This document shows positions 26,338 through 33,361 of a stretch of 33,361 nt of DNA, in pieces. The notes under the pieces are model-generated. The model did not search any database and was not told where the DNA came from. It was given only the letters and a program-made list of their open reading frames with translations. The stretch covers positions 1 to 33,361 of the forward strand of contig JAJRXD010000109.1 of NCBI GenBank assembly GCA_024276465.1, read 5' to 3'. Source of the DNA: Deltaproteobacteria bacterium. Lineage in GTDB: Bacteria; Desulfobacterota; WTBG01; CAIYCZ01; CAIRTM01. Positions within the stretch are counted from its first letter, which is position 1. Every line of letters begins with the position of its first letter. A program made the position numbers and the translations under genes.

Positions 26338-27002
26338 CTTGTATTGTCTTTTATATCTTCTTCAGGTTCTTCAAAAAGCGGACAGCAACGCCAGTCCTGC
26401 GCAAAACCCCTGCGCAGGGCTTCCTCTTTTGTTCTCAGGATAATCCTGTCGTCAAAATCGAGATGGTTTGCATGGAAACATCCGGGACGATGAAATTCTT
26501 TTTTATTTTTCGATCCGATATAATACGGCTCAGCGCTTATGTCCTCGAAAACCCAGAAGCCCCTTTTCTCTTTTCTTGCTGCTTTTTGCAGTGAAAAAAA
26601 TTTGTCTTTATATCTTTCATTGGGTGGCATATTACAGGCAAGAGCACATCCCAGCCTTATGAGTTCTGCGTTGACAAACAAATCTCCCACATAAACATAT
26701 GCAAGCACTTTGCCGTTCTCATCCTTTTCCAGCAGATCTGTTTTTATTACAATCTCTTTTTTGTTAACCAGCTTTTTGTTTGCTTCTTTGCACATCCTGT
26801 AGAACGGTAAACCTTTTTTGTCAGGAGCATCAATACCGATATATTTCACTTTTGTTCCATCCCGCATCTTTATGGTATTTCCGTTGTAGACTCTTTTAAC
26901 AATGGTTTTCTCTTCAGCATGAACCTGTTGACAAAGAAAAAATACTTTAACAACCACTAATAAAACAATTAATGTAAATTTTACATTTTCCGCCTTAGTC
27001 AT
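26313..27002 (-). CDS. Secreted staphylococcal-nuclease-like protein with Ada-type metal-binding tail; catalytic residues substituted
   Basis: 229 residues from ATG 27002. The frame is open to 27146, but the upstream 48 residues do not look like coding sequence and would bury the signal peptide. A signal peptide with a VHA cleavage site covers residues 1-29. The SNase fold covers about 32-155, but VYNGNTIKM replaces the Ca-binding D-G-D, K53 replaces the catalytic Arg35, D61 replaces Glu43 (IDAPD) and K98 replaces Arg87 (GKVLAYVY). A C-terminal module (about 160-208) with FHRPGC and WRCCP resembles the Cys-rich metal-binding domain of Ada. It is therefore probably a weak or inactive nuclease used for binding. 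The tail overlaps the DegT gene by 25 bases. Confidence 0.78.
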   Translation of the reverse strand: MTKAENVKFTLIVLLVVVKVFFLCQQVHAEEKTIVKRVYNGNTIKMRDGTKVKYIGIDAPDKKGLPFYRMCKEANKKLVNKKEIVIKTDLLEKDENGKVLAYVYVGDLFVNAELIRLGCALACNMPPNERYKDKFFSLQKAARKEKRGFWVFEDISAEPYYIGSKNKKEFHRPGCFHANHLDFDDRIILRTKEEALRRGFAQDWRCCPLFEEPEEDIKDNTSQKREELR

Positions 27003-27106
27003 AATTGTTCTCAGCACGTTTGAAATCGTGTAAAGAAATTCTGTTACCCCTGTTTTCTCATATACTCCTTTAGTCAGTAAAACAGCTGGTGGACACAAAA
27101 CTCCAT

Positions 27107-27652
27107 TCATGACAGCCCCTTGTATCTGAGAAACAGGGCAGACCATATGGAAAGAACAATCAGCAGGAAATACTGTTCCCGGTTTTCCTGCCAGAACAAA
27201 TCAAAGCTCCATTTCCTTTTTACGGCAGCCGGATAGGGCTTTAGCCTGGGAATAAGGCTTCTGGCATAATCAGCATATCTCACATAAGAATCACCGAACA
27301 GGTCCTCAAGCCAGGCCATCTCCTTTTTGTATTTCCGGGGAAGATAGTTAAGAAAGAATATTCCAAGCGCAGCAGGAAGCAGGATCAGACTGTAGCTCCA
27401 GCCCATTGTGCAGAAGCCTACAATTAAAAAAAATCTTCCGAGATACAGGGGATCCCTTACGTAAGCGTATGGCCCCGAGGTTGTAAGCTCTTTTTTTCTG
27501 AGAAGATGCCCTGCTGCCCACATTCTGATTGTCTCTCCGATACAAACTATAATGCCACCGGCCATCATTGAGGCTTTACTGGGACTTGCAAGCAGTATCA
27601 GCACTATAACACCTGCTATGAGACCTGCGGTTTTTTTCTGACTTGTTCTCAT
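27107..27652 (-). CDS. ICMT/PEMT-type membrane methyltransferase
   Basis: A 181-residue membrane protein with about four hydrophobic helices. The SAM-binding signature of the isoprenylcysteine carboxyl methyltransferase/phospholipid methyltransferase family is present as TSGPYAYVRDPLYLGRF (about residues 59-75; most relatives have R-N-P-x-Y). FGDSYVRYADYARSLIPR is the usual C-terminal motif. AAGGTG lies seven bases before the ATG. Substrates in bacteria are mostly unknown small molecules or lipids. It lies 104 bp upstream of the nuclease-like gene on the same strand and is divergent from the arn operon. Confidence 0.82.
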   Translation of the reverse strand: MRTSQKKTAGLIAGVIVLILLASPSKASMMAGGIIVCIGETIRMWAAGHLLRKKELTTSGPYAYVRDPLYLGRFFLIVGFCTMGWSYSLILLPAALGIFFLNYLPRKYKKEMAWLEDLFGDSYVRYADYARSLIPRLKPYPAAVKRKWSFDLFWQENREQYFLLIVLSIWSALFLRYKGLS

Positions 27653-27762
27653 TTGTTCACCTTAAAAAATTTCTGAAATATAAAAGAGGGTTAAAACGTT
27701 AAAACAGATCCCATAATATGGGTATCTTAGCAGATATTACCAGCACTCCAAAATTAATTTAT

Positions 27763-27806
27763 TTTAATGTTATTTTAACCTTCTTGTAATTTGCTTCATG
27801 TATTAT
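27763..27806 (+). promoter_or_regulatory. arn operon promoter with PmrA/PhoB-like tandem box (three half-sites)
   Basis: TTTAAT (27763-27768), TTTAAC (27774-27779) and TGTAAT (27785-27790) repeat every 11 bp. They are followed by 10 bp and a -10-like TATTAT (27801-27806). The last two half-sites and the -10 have the same spacing as those at 1964 and 16058. The leader to arnB is about 135 bases. In enterobacteria the arn operon is controlled by PmrA, whose site is also a tandem T-T-A-A-type repeat with 11-bp spacing. The match here is to layout, not to a proven regulator. The remaining part of 27653-27946 contains nothing else that I recognise. Confidence 0.55.
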
Positions 27807-27946
27807 ATTGTATGAATAGCATTGCACTCCTGATAAAAAACCGGAAACATACCGTGATGGGTGAACATATCCGGCAGGAATCACGAATCCGTACACCTCT
27901 AAAATCATCTTCTTTTTATAGCTGCTGAGAAGCGACAAGGAAGCAA

Positions 27947-29074
27947 ATGAAAAAAGAATTTATCCCCATGAGCAGGCCGTTTCTTGGAACAGAAGAGACA
28001 GAGGCCGTAGCTGCTGTTATGAAATCGGGCTGGATAACAACAGGCGCCAAATGCGCAGAGTTTGAAGACAGGTTTGCAGAACTTACAGGGGCAAAGCATG
28101 CATTAGCATTAAGCTCGGGCACTGCGGGAATGCACCTGATGCTTAGGGCCCTTGGCATAAAAAAAGGCGATGAGGTAATAACCCCTTCCATGACATTTGC
28201 CTCCACTGTAAACCAGATAGTGCTTGCCGGAGGAAAGCCTGTTTTTGCCGATATTGATTACGACACCATGCTTATTAAACCTGCTGAGATAAAAAACCTT
28301 ATAACTGATAAAACAAAAGCTGTTATTCCTGTTCATTTTGCCGGGGCGCCGGCAGACATGGATGCCATTGAGACAGCAACGGGCAATATTCCGATTATAG
28401 AGGATGCTGCCCATGCAATCGGCACCCGGTACAGGGAAAAACATGCAGGATATAAAAACCCTGCCATATTTTCATTTCATCCCATTAAGAACATTACAAC
28501 AGGGGAGGGAGGGATGATAACCGGCAATGATGGGCAACTGATGCAGCAACTGAAACTGATGAGGTTCCACGGTATTGAACGCGATGCCTGGAAGCGCTAC
28601 GGCAAGGGATCTGACCCGGGTTATGACATATCAGAACCAGGATTTAAATACAACATGACTGACATCCATGCTGCCATCGGTCTGACTCAGATGAAACGTC
28701 TCAATACAATTACACGCAGGAGAAATGAAATTGCCTCTCAGTACATTCAGAGCCTTTCCGGGATAGACGGCCTGGATCTCCCTGGTGTTCCAGTGTTTAA
28801 CCATGATCATTCGTGGCACCTTTTTGTTGTGAAAGTCAAATCCATAAGCAGGAAAGATTTTATGACGGGTCTGGCAGAAGAGAATTTAGGATACGGGCTT
28901 CATTTTCCGGCATGTCATACCATGACCTACATAAAGAACCTCTTTGGTGTAAGCAGACTGCCTGTAACAGAGAGCCTGGCTGGAAAAATTATAAGCCTGC
29001 CAATCTATCCGGGAATGGATGACATGCAGGTTCAGCGAGTCATTGATGTGGTAAGGAATCTTGTGAAGAGATGA
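27947..29074 (+). CDS. arnB: ArnB: UDP-4-amino-4-deoxy-L-arabinose-oxoglutarate aminotransferase
   Basis: A 375-residue PLP enzyme close to E. coli ArnB throughout. Shared landmarks are SGWITTG (residues 28-34), SSGTAGMHLMLRALG, PVHFAGAPADMDAI, IEDAAHAIGT with the pyridine Asp, and FHPIKNITTGEGG with the Schiff-base Lys181. It makes UDP-L-Ara4N from the 4-keto sugar and glutamate in the cytoplasm. The ATG is preceded by AAGGAAG at a good distance. It is the first gene of the arn operon, with 72 bp to arnC. Of the three DegT-family proteins in the window, only this one carries the ArnB signature, so the assignment is strong. Confidence 0.93.
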   Translation: MKKEFIPMSRPFLGTEETEAVAAVMKSGWITTGAKCAEFEDRFAELTGAKHALALSSGTAGMHLMLRALGIKKGDEVITPSMTFASTVNQIVLAGGKPVFADIDYDTMLIKPAEIKNLITDKTKAVIPVHFAGAPADMDAIETATGNIPIIEDAAHAIGTRYREKHAGYKNPAIFSFHPIKNITTGEGGMITGNDGQLMQQLKLMRFHGIERDAWKRYGKGSDPGYDISEPGFKYNMTDIHAAIGLTQMKRLNTITRRRNEIASQYIQSLSGIDGLDLPGVPVFNHDHSWHLFVVKVKSISRKDFMTGLAEENLGYGLHFPACHTMTYIKNLFGVSRLPVTESLAGKIISLPIYPGMDDMQVQRVIDVVRNLVKR

Positions 29075-29146
29075 ACTCCCTGTCACATGCCTGAGCAGGA
29101 TTAAGCAAAATCCTGACTGTATATTCAAACTATGGAGTCATAAAAA

Positions 29147-30121
29147 ATGCATGCAAAAAAAATATCCGTTGTTATTCCTGTTTATAACGAAAGCAGGGTG
29201 CTTGAAAAACTTTTTGCAAGGCTGGTTCCGGTCATGGAACACCTGGGCCGTGACTACGAAGTGCTGTTAGTGGATGACGGAAGCACAGACAACTCTCTTG
29301 AAATCCTCATGCAGCATGCAGGCAGTAAAATAACGGTAATTGAGCTTACACGAAACTACGGCCAGCATGCTGCTGTCTTTGCAGGTTTTGAGAACAGCCG
29401 GGGTGAGATTATTATCACCATGGATGCAGACCTTCAGAACCCGCCCGAGGAGATCCCAAGAATCATCCAGGTCATGGAACAGGGAAACTATGAAGTGGTC
29501 GGTACCGTTCGCAGAAACAGACAGGACTCGATATTCAGAAAAGTTTCGAGCAGTGCTGTAAATGCCTTTACCCGCCGCATTACAGGTGTCTGCCTCAAAG
29601 ACTGGGGTTGCATGCTGCGGGGCTACAGGCGTCATGTTGTGAATTACATGCTGGAAAGCCGTGAGCACTCTACATTTATCCCTGCCCTGGCCGCCTCATT
29701 TGCCAAGGACGTTATTGAAATAGAGGTTGATCATGAGGCACGCTATGCAGGCAAATCAAAATACTCCCTGCCAAAGCTCATATCCCTGCAGTTTGACCTG
29801 GTCACCTCATTTTCAGATTTCCCCCTGAAATTCATGTTTTATGCAGGCATGTTTCTGGCGTTTTTCGGTATTACATTTGGAACAATCCTGGCAATTGCAA
29901 GACTCTGCTTTGGCGCTGCCTGGGCAGTTGAAGGTGTATTTACTCTTTTTGCAGTACTTTTCTTTTTAGTTGGCGCCCAGTTCCTTGCCTTTGGTGTTAT
30001 GGGTGAGTATGTCGGGCGTATATACAGAGAGGTCAAAAAGAGGCCTCCATATACTGTACGGAGGATTCACGAAAAGTCGCCCAAGGGCGCACTATACAAA
30101 ATCAGGGAAATCTGCTTTTGA
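29147..30121 (+). CDS. arnC: ArnC: undecaprenyl-phosphate 4-deoxy-4-formamido-L-arabinose transferase
   Basis: 324 residues, against 322 in E. coli. The N-terminal GT2 domain has VVIPVYNES, VDDGSTDNS and the metal-binding MDADLQNPPEE (DxD at residues 93-95). It then carries RRITGVCLKDWGCMLRGYRR, typical of ArnC. Two C-terminal membrane helices (about residues 230-255 and 265-290) hold it to the inner membrane. It moves formyl-Ara4N from UDP to undecaprenyl phosphate. GGAG lies about ten bases before the ATG. Its TGA overlaps the TTG start of the next gene. Confidence 0.94.
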   Translation: MHAKKISVVIPVYNESRVLEKLFARLVPVMEHLGRDYEVLLVDDGSTDNSLEILMQHAGSKITVIELTRNYGQHAAVFAGFENSRGEIIITMDADLQNPPEEIPRIIQVMEQGNYEVVGTVRRNRQDSIFRKVSSSAVNAFTRRITGVCLKDWGCMLRGYRRHVVNYMLESREHSTFIPALAASFAKDVIEIEVDHEARYAGKSKYSLPKLISLQFDLVTSFSDFPLKFMFYAGMFLAFFGITFGTILAIARLCFGAAWAVEGVFTLFAVLFFLVGAQFLAFGVMGEYVGRIYREVKKRPPYTVRRIHEKSPKGALYKIREICF

Positions 30122-31032
30122 AGACTGTAGTGTTTGCTTATCACAATATGGGAGTCCTGGGGATAAAAGCGCTTCACAGGGCCGGTTTTGACATACCCCT
30201 GGTTTTCACACACAGGGACAGCGCAGAGGAAAACATATGGTTTAACTCTGTTGACCGGCTTTGCAGACAGAAAGGAATAAAGTGTGTAAAACCTGAATCT
30301 TCCAATACGCGGGAATGGACAGCATGGATAAAGGCTGAAAGTCCTGACATCATATTCAGTTTTTATTACAGGGAAATGCTCTCTAAAGAGATTATTGAAA
30401 CTCCATTGTCCGGGGCATACAACCTTCATGGGTCATATCTGCCTGCATACAGGGGCAGGTGCCCTGTAAACTGGGTACTTATAAACGGGGAGAAACACAC
30501 AGGCGTAACCCTGCATGAAATGGTGGAAAAGCCTGATGCCGGACCCATCGTGGCTAAAAAAAAGGTCGCAATAGCCCATGATGATACTGCATTGACCCTT
30601 TTCAGAAAGCTTGAGCAGGCTGCTGATGTTATGTTAGCCCATATCCTGCCGCAGATAAAGCGAGGGGAGTTTCAGAAGACATATCAGGACTTAAGCCTGG
30701 GATCATACCACAAAGGCAGAAAGCCGGGGGACGGCCGCATTTCATGGCAAAAACCTGCTGAAAAAATTTACAACCTTGTACGCGGAATTACTTATCCCTA
30801 CCCTGGGGCCTTCTGCTTTCATGCGGGGAAAAAGATGATCTTGTGGCAGGTACTTCCGCATGCAAAAGCTTCTTCAGCTCCCGGCCGCATAAAAATTGCC
30901 GGCAGCCGGGTTTTATTCGGCACAACAGAAGGAAGCGTGGAACCTGTTGAGGCTGAAATTGACGGCCGTAATTTAAAGGGCGATAATCTGCTGAGTTATT
31001 TTAAAAATCATGAAGGAGAATACCTGCAATGA
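30118..31032 (+). CDS. arnA: ArnA formyltransferase domain as a separate protein
   Basis: 304 residues, equal to the N-terminal half of E. coli ArnA. It formylates UDP-L-Ara4N with N10-formyl-tetrahydrofolate. The catalytic residues fall at the same numbers as in E. coli: Asn102 and His104 in [13 protein letters not shown], and Asp140 in [10 protein letters not shown]. The start is TTG at 30118. The next residues, [11 protein letters not shown], match the ArnA N-terminus exactly in register, which settles the start despite the rare codon. Its TGA overlaps the decarboxylase start as ATGA (31029-31032), so the two halves are made as separate, coupled polypeptides. In enterobacteria they are fused. 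Confidence 0.92.
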   Translation: MKTVVFAYHNMGVLGIKALHRAGFDIPLVFTHRDSAEENIWFNSVDRLCRQKGIKCVKPESSNTREWTAWIKAESPDIIFSFYYREMLSKEIIETPLSGAYNLHGSYLPAYRGRCPVNWVLINGEKHTGVTLHEMVEKPDAGPIVAKKKVAIAHDDTALTLFRKLEQAADVMLAHILPQIKRGEFQKTYQDLSLGSYHKGRKPGDGRISWQKPAEKIYNLVRGITYPYPGAFCFHAGKKMILWQVLPHAKASSAPGRIKIAGSRVLFGTTEGSVEPVEAEIDGRNLKGDNLLSYFKNHEGEYLQ

Positions 31033-32087
31033 AAATACTTATTCTTGGTGTTAACGGGTTTATCGGATCACATCTCAGTGAGAGGATTTTAAATGAGACC
31101 GGCTGGGAGATTTACGGAATGGACCTTGGCAGAAACAAGCTTTCAACCATTTCTCACAGTAAAAGGTTCCACTTTATTGAGGGGGATATTTCAATAAACA
31201 AGGAGTGGATAGAATATCATATAAAAAAATGCGATGTGGTGCTGCCGCTCGTTGCTATCGCAACTCCAAGAACCTATATAGAGGACCCCCTGGGGGTGTT
31301 TGAGCTGGACTTTGAAGAGAACCTGAGGATAATCAGGCAGTGCGTAAAGTACAGAAAAAGGGTAATATTCCCTTCCACATCCGAAGTCTATGGCATGTGT
31401 ACAGATGAGGAGTTTGACGAAAGCACGTCCAATATTGTTCTCGGCCCTATTTACAAGCAGCGATGGATATACTCATGCTCCAAGCAGCTTCTTGACAGGG
31501 TAATCTGGGCATACGGACAAAAAGACGCTCTGGATTTTACCCTGATAAGGCCGTTTAACTGGATCGGGCCCAGGCTTGATTCCATCGAAACAGCAAAAGA
31601 AGGTTCATCCCGTGTGGTAACCCAGTTTATAGCCAACCTGGTTCATGCTGAACCGATAGTGTTAGTTGACGGAGGCAGCCAGAGCAGGTCCTTTACCTAT
31701 ATTGATGATGGAATTGACGCTCTGATAAAAATCATTGCAAATGATAAGGGTGTTGCAAGCGGTCAAATATTTAACATAGGCAATCCTGCCAACAACTGCA
31801 CCATAAAAGAACTTGCCGAAAAGCTGTCTGATATTTACAGGGATCATCCGTCAAACATAATCTCAGGACCTTGCTCTGAAATCATTGTTAAGGATGCCGA
31901 TATATACTACGGTCAGAGTTATCAGGATATCCATTCACGGGTTCCGAACATTCAAAAAGCTCAAAAGATTTTAGGATGGGCTCCAAAGATACCCCTTGAC
32001 GATGCATTGAAGCAGACGATTAACAGCTTTTTAGAAGATATAATTCCGCTGACCAGGGAAAAAGGGCCGGCTGTCTGCCATGCATAA
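31029..32087 (+). CDS. arnA: ArnA decarboxylase domain as a separate protein (UDP-glucuronate decarboxylase)
   Basis: 352 residues, an NAD-dependent SDR enzyme equal to the C-terminal half of E. coli ArnA. It oxidises and decarboxylates UDP-glucuronate to the 4-keto-pentose used by ArnB. Seen features are the NAD loop GVNGFIGSH (residues 8-16), [29 protein letters not shown] with Ser118 and Glu119, and YSCSK with catalytic Tyr148 and Lys152. DIHSRVPNI near the C-terminus holds an Arg at the position of ArnA Arg619. Its ATG overlaps the formyltransferase stop. Its own stop overlaps a possible small ORF that leads into arnD. Confidence 0.93.
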   Translation: MKILILGVNGFIGSHLSERILNETGWEIYGMDLGRNKLSTISHSKRFHFIEGDISINKEWIEYHIKKCDVVLPLVAIATPRTYIEDPLGVFELDFEENLRIIRQCVKYRKRVIFPSTSEVYGMCTDEEFDESTSNIVLGPIYKQRWIYSCSKQLLDRVIWAYGQKDALDFTLIRPFNWIGPRLDSIETAKEGSSRVVTQFIANLVHAEPIVLVDGGSQSRSFTYIDDGIDALIKIIANDKGVASGQIFNIGNPANNCTIKELAEKLSDIYRDHPSNIISGPCSEIIVKDADIYYGQSYQDIHSRVPNIQKAQKILGWAPKIPLDDALKQTINSFLEDIIPLTREKGPAVCHA

Positions 32088-32172
32088 AGCTGTTAAACAA
32101 AAAAACCCCTGTTTTATCTGTGGCTTTCCACGTGATGCGGGATATCATTCAAACAACAATATGAAACTATGA
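32080..32172 (+). CDS. Possible 30-residue CxxC small protein or coupling ORF between arnA and arnD
   Basis: ATG at 32080 overlaps the last 8 bases of the decarboxylase gene. The frame runs 30 codons to TGA 32170-32172, which overlaps the arnD start as ATGA. The peptide has an N-terminal basic stretch and a C-F-I-C pair (residues 11-14). No ribosome site is seen before arnD, so translation of this frame could deliver ribosomes to arnD. AGGG lies 12 bases before its ATG, which is weak. A chance frame is possible. Confidence 0.3.
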   Translation: MHKAVKQKNPCFICGFPRDAGYHSNNNMKL

Positions 32173-33023
32173 CTGTACTTGTCCTTAAGGTGGATGTTGA
32201 TACCTTCAGGGGAATGAAGGAGGGTGTACCACGGATTGTCAGAACTCTTGGCAAATGTTCCGTGCCGGCCAGCTTTTTTATAAGCTTTGGTCCTTACCGC
32301 TCAGGACTTGCAGTCTTACAGCTCATGCGCCCGAAGTTTCTTATAAAGATGATCCGCACCAATGCCCCGGCCATGTACGGCCTTAACACAGCCCTTTACG
32401 GCACCATCCTTCCTGCCCCTATAATAGGAAAAAGGTTTCCCCGCACTATAAAAAACCTTGTTGACCTTGGACATGAAGTGGCATGTCACGCATGGGACCA
32501 CAGGCTGTGGCAGGACTGGCTTTTTTTAATGGGCCGGCAATCCATTGACAGATGGTTCGAAAAAATGGTGGAAGCCTGCATAAGCATAACAGGCATAAGG
32601 CCAATGGGTTTTGGTGCACCTGGCTGGCGCATAAACAAAAAAGCTCTCAGGTCTGCAGGCGCATCAGGTTTTGCATACCTCAGCAGCAGCCGGGCAGAAA
32701 AGCCATACATTTTTAAGGAGAACGGCATGTTAGAGATTCCATCCAACCTCCCATGTATCGAAGAAGCAGGAGTAGCAGGCGTTCTTGCAGAACTCGAGAA
32801 AAATGCGGCAAGCTCCATCATACAGGTTCTGCCTGTTCATGCTGAAGTTGAGGGAGGGGTGTACAGTAAAGCGTTCGAGAATATACTTAATAGAGCCCTT
32901 TCCCTCGGCTACAAAGTAAACAGGATGTCTGATGTGGCATCTGATCTGGACAAATCAGGTCTTGAATCACGCCCGATCAAACAGGGGATTGTAGCAGGCA
33001 GGGCATTTAAGTGTGCAGTTTAA
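32169..33023 (+). CDS. arnD: ArnD: 4-deoxy-4-formamido-L-arabinose-phosphoundecaprenol deformylase
   Basis: A 284-residue polysaccharide-deacetylase-fold enzyme, slightly shorter than E. coli ArnD (296). Seen features are VDVDTFRGMKEGVPR with metal/base Asp9 and Asp11, CHAWDHRLWQ with His107 and His111, FGAPGWRINKKAL, and PVHAEVEGG near the C-terminus, all parallel to ArnD. It removes the formyl group from undecaprenyl-phosphate-linked Ara4FN, the last cytoplasmic step before flipping. No arnT or arnE/F follows. The window offers candidates for these at 2052 and 21897-22682. A hairpin starts 21 bases after its stop. Confidence 0.92.
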   Translation: MTVLVLKVDVDTFRGMKEGVPRIVRTLGKCSVPASFFISFGPYRSGLAVLQLMRPKFLIKMIRTNAPAMYGLNTALYGTILPAPIIGKRFPRTIKNLVDLGHEVACHAWDHRLWQDWLFLMGRQSIDRWFEKMVEACISITGIRPMGFGAPGWRINKKALRSAGASGFAYLSSSRAEKPYIFKENGMLEIPSNLPCIEEAGVAGVLAELEKNAASSIIQVLPVHAEVEGGVYSKAFENILNRALSLGYKVNRMSDVASDLDKSGLESRPIKQGIVAGRAFKCAV

Positions 33024-33043
33024 TCCGGAAACATAGTAAAAAT

Positions 33044-33062
33044 CCGGGTCCAGAGGACCCGG
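33044..33062. terminator. Perfect GC hairpin after arnD
   Basis: CCGGGTCC-AGA-GGACCCGG is an 8-bp perfect stem with a 3-base loop, 21 bases after the arnD stop. No T-run follows on the + strand. Read on the - strand it is followed by ATTTTTACT, so it looks more like an intrinsic terminator for transcription entering from the right. It may still slow or protect the arn mRNA 3' end. Confidence 0.5.
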
Positions 33063-33148
33063 CATTGATAAGCCCTGGAGGGGCGTGCTTTTTGTTTTTC
33101 AAATCCCATGCAACGCAGCCGAGCTTGTCGTATTTGAATGCGGATAAA

Positions 33149-33197
33149 GGGTCCAAACTGTCTGAGTTCCGCCTCAGCGGAACGAGTTTTTGGACCC
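33149..33197. repeat. Nested inverted repeat in the terminal intergenic region
   Basis: The outer arms GGGTCCAAA (33149-33157) and TTTGGACCC (33189-33197) enclose inner arms GTTCCGC (33166-33172) and GCGGAAC (33177-33183) with a CTCA loop. The GGGTCC/GGACCC core is shared with the hairpin at 33044. I see no credible gene in 33024-33361. Confidence 0.55.
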
Positions 33198-33260
33198 GCC
33201 GCAGGCAAACACACAAGCGCGGGCAGCCGAAGGCCAAAGTTGCGGGCGGCCTTTCTTTTG

Positions 33261-33293
33261 CTTCATTTTCTTTGGCCGTCAAAGAAAATGAAG
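33261..33293. repeat. 14-bp perfect inverted repeat, REP-like
   Basis: CTTCATTTTCTTTG (33261-33274) pairs perfectly with CAAAGAAAATGAAG (33280-33293) around GCCGT. It lies in a GC-shifted stretch unlike the genes upstream. Such stems are common as dispersed intergenic repeats in proteobacteria. Copies elsewhere cannot be checked from this window. Confidence 0.55.
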
Positions 33294-33361
33294 GTTAGCT
33301 TTTGGCCATTCATTTCTTCTTATGGCTTAGCCTATGATCTGTGACCTTGCCCTCAGGGCAA

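Noticed and set aside
27003-27146. Longer start for the SNase-like gene
   Set aside because: The extra 48 residues would place the signal peptide in the middle of the protein and run into the 3' end of the methyltransferase gene. ATG 27002 gives a normal secreted protein.
33011-33298. Overlapping frames of 64-95 codons on both strands at the right end
   Set aside because: They run through hairpins and low-complexity repeats on both strands and resemble no protein family, so they are repeat-derived frames.

Overview
This window looks like chromosomal DNA of a Gram-negative bacterium that makes lipopolysaccharide. GC content is moderate to low by eye. Gene content and style (a dispersed, unfused arn pathway, many polyprenyl-phosphate glycosyltransferases, paired SMR transporters) suggest Desulfobacterota. 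That placement is inference, because the window has no ribosomal or other lineage marker. I saw no tRNA, rRNA, CRISPR array or intact transposase.

Layout. (1) 1-1761: the 3' end of a membrane glycosyltransferase-like gene and a Gfo/Idh/MocA sugar oxidoreductase. (2) 2052-11133 (+): a tight operon with an ArnT-type glycosyltransferase, a TolC-like outer-membrane lipoprotein, a periplasmic adaptor, an RND permease and a YejM/PbgA-like inner-membrane protein. (3) 11275-15718 (-): a DegT aminotransferase, a dolichol-P-type GT2, a TVP38/VTT membrane protein and a second ArnT-like glycosyltransferase, which together look like a second lipid-linked aminosugar cassette. (4) 16288-18216 (+): an LtaS-type phosphotransferase split by one in-frame TAA. 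(5) 18799-22682 (+): a compact operon with an alpha/beta hydrolase, a HAD phosphatase, a class III aminotransferase and two SMR half-transporters of ArnE/ArnF type. Facing it are an arginase-fold enzyme and a FemAB/GNAT-like acyltransferase, followed by another DegT aminotransferase, a divergent nuclease-like protein and an ICMT-like methyltransferase. (6) 27947-33023 (+): the core 4-amino-4-deoxy-L-arabinose pathway, arnB, arnC, arnA split into two genes, a possible 30-codon coupling ORF, and arnD. (7) 33024-33361: intergenic DNA with several hairpins.

How the genes fit together. Most of the window concerns the cell envelope: making aminosugars on undecaprenyl phosphate, flipping them, transferring them to lipid A or another glycan, and exporting amphipathic compounds. 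The arn operon would make undecaprenyl-phosphate-L-Ara4N. The SMR pair could flip it, and the ArnT-like protein at 2052 could transfer it.

The most notable regulatory signal is one shared promoter layout: two TTTAAC/T-type hexamers 11 bp apart, then exactly 10 bp, then a -10 box. It occurs upstream of the efflux operon, the LtaS-like gene and the arn operon. It resembles sites of the PmrA/PhoB response-regulator family and suggests one envelope-stress regulon covering all three. The best candidate for an undescribed system is the central 18.8-25.0 kb cassette.
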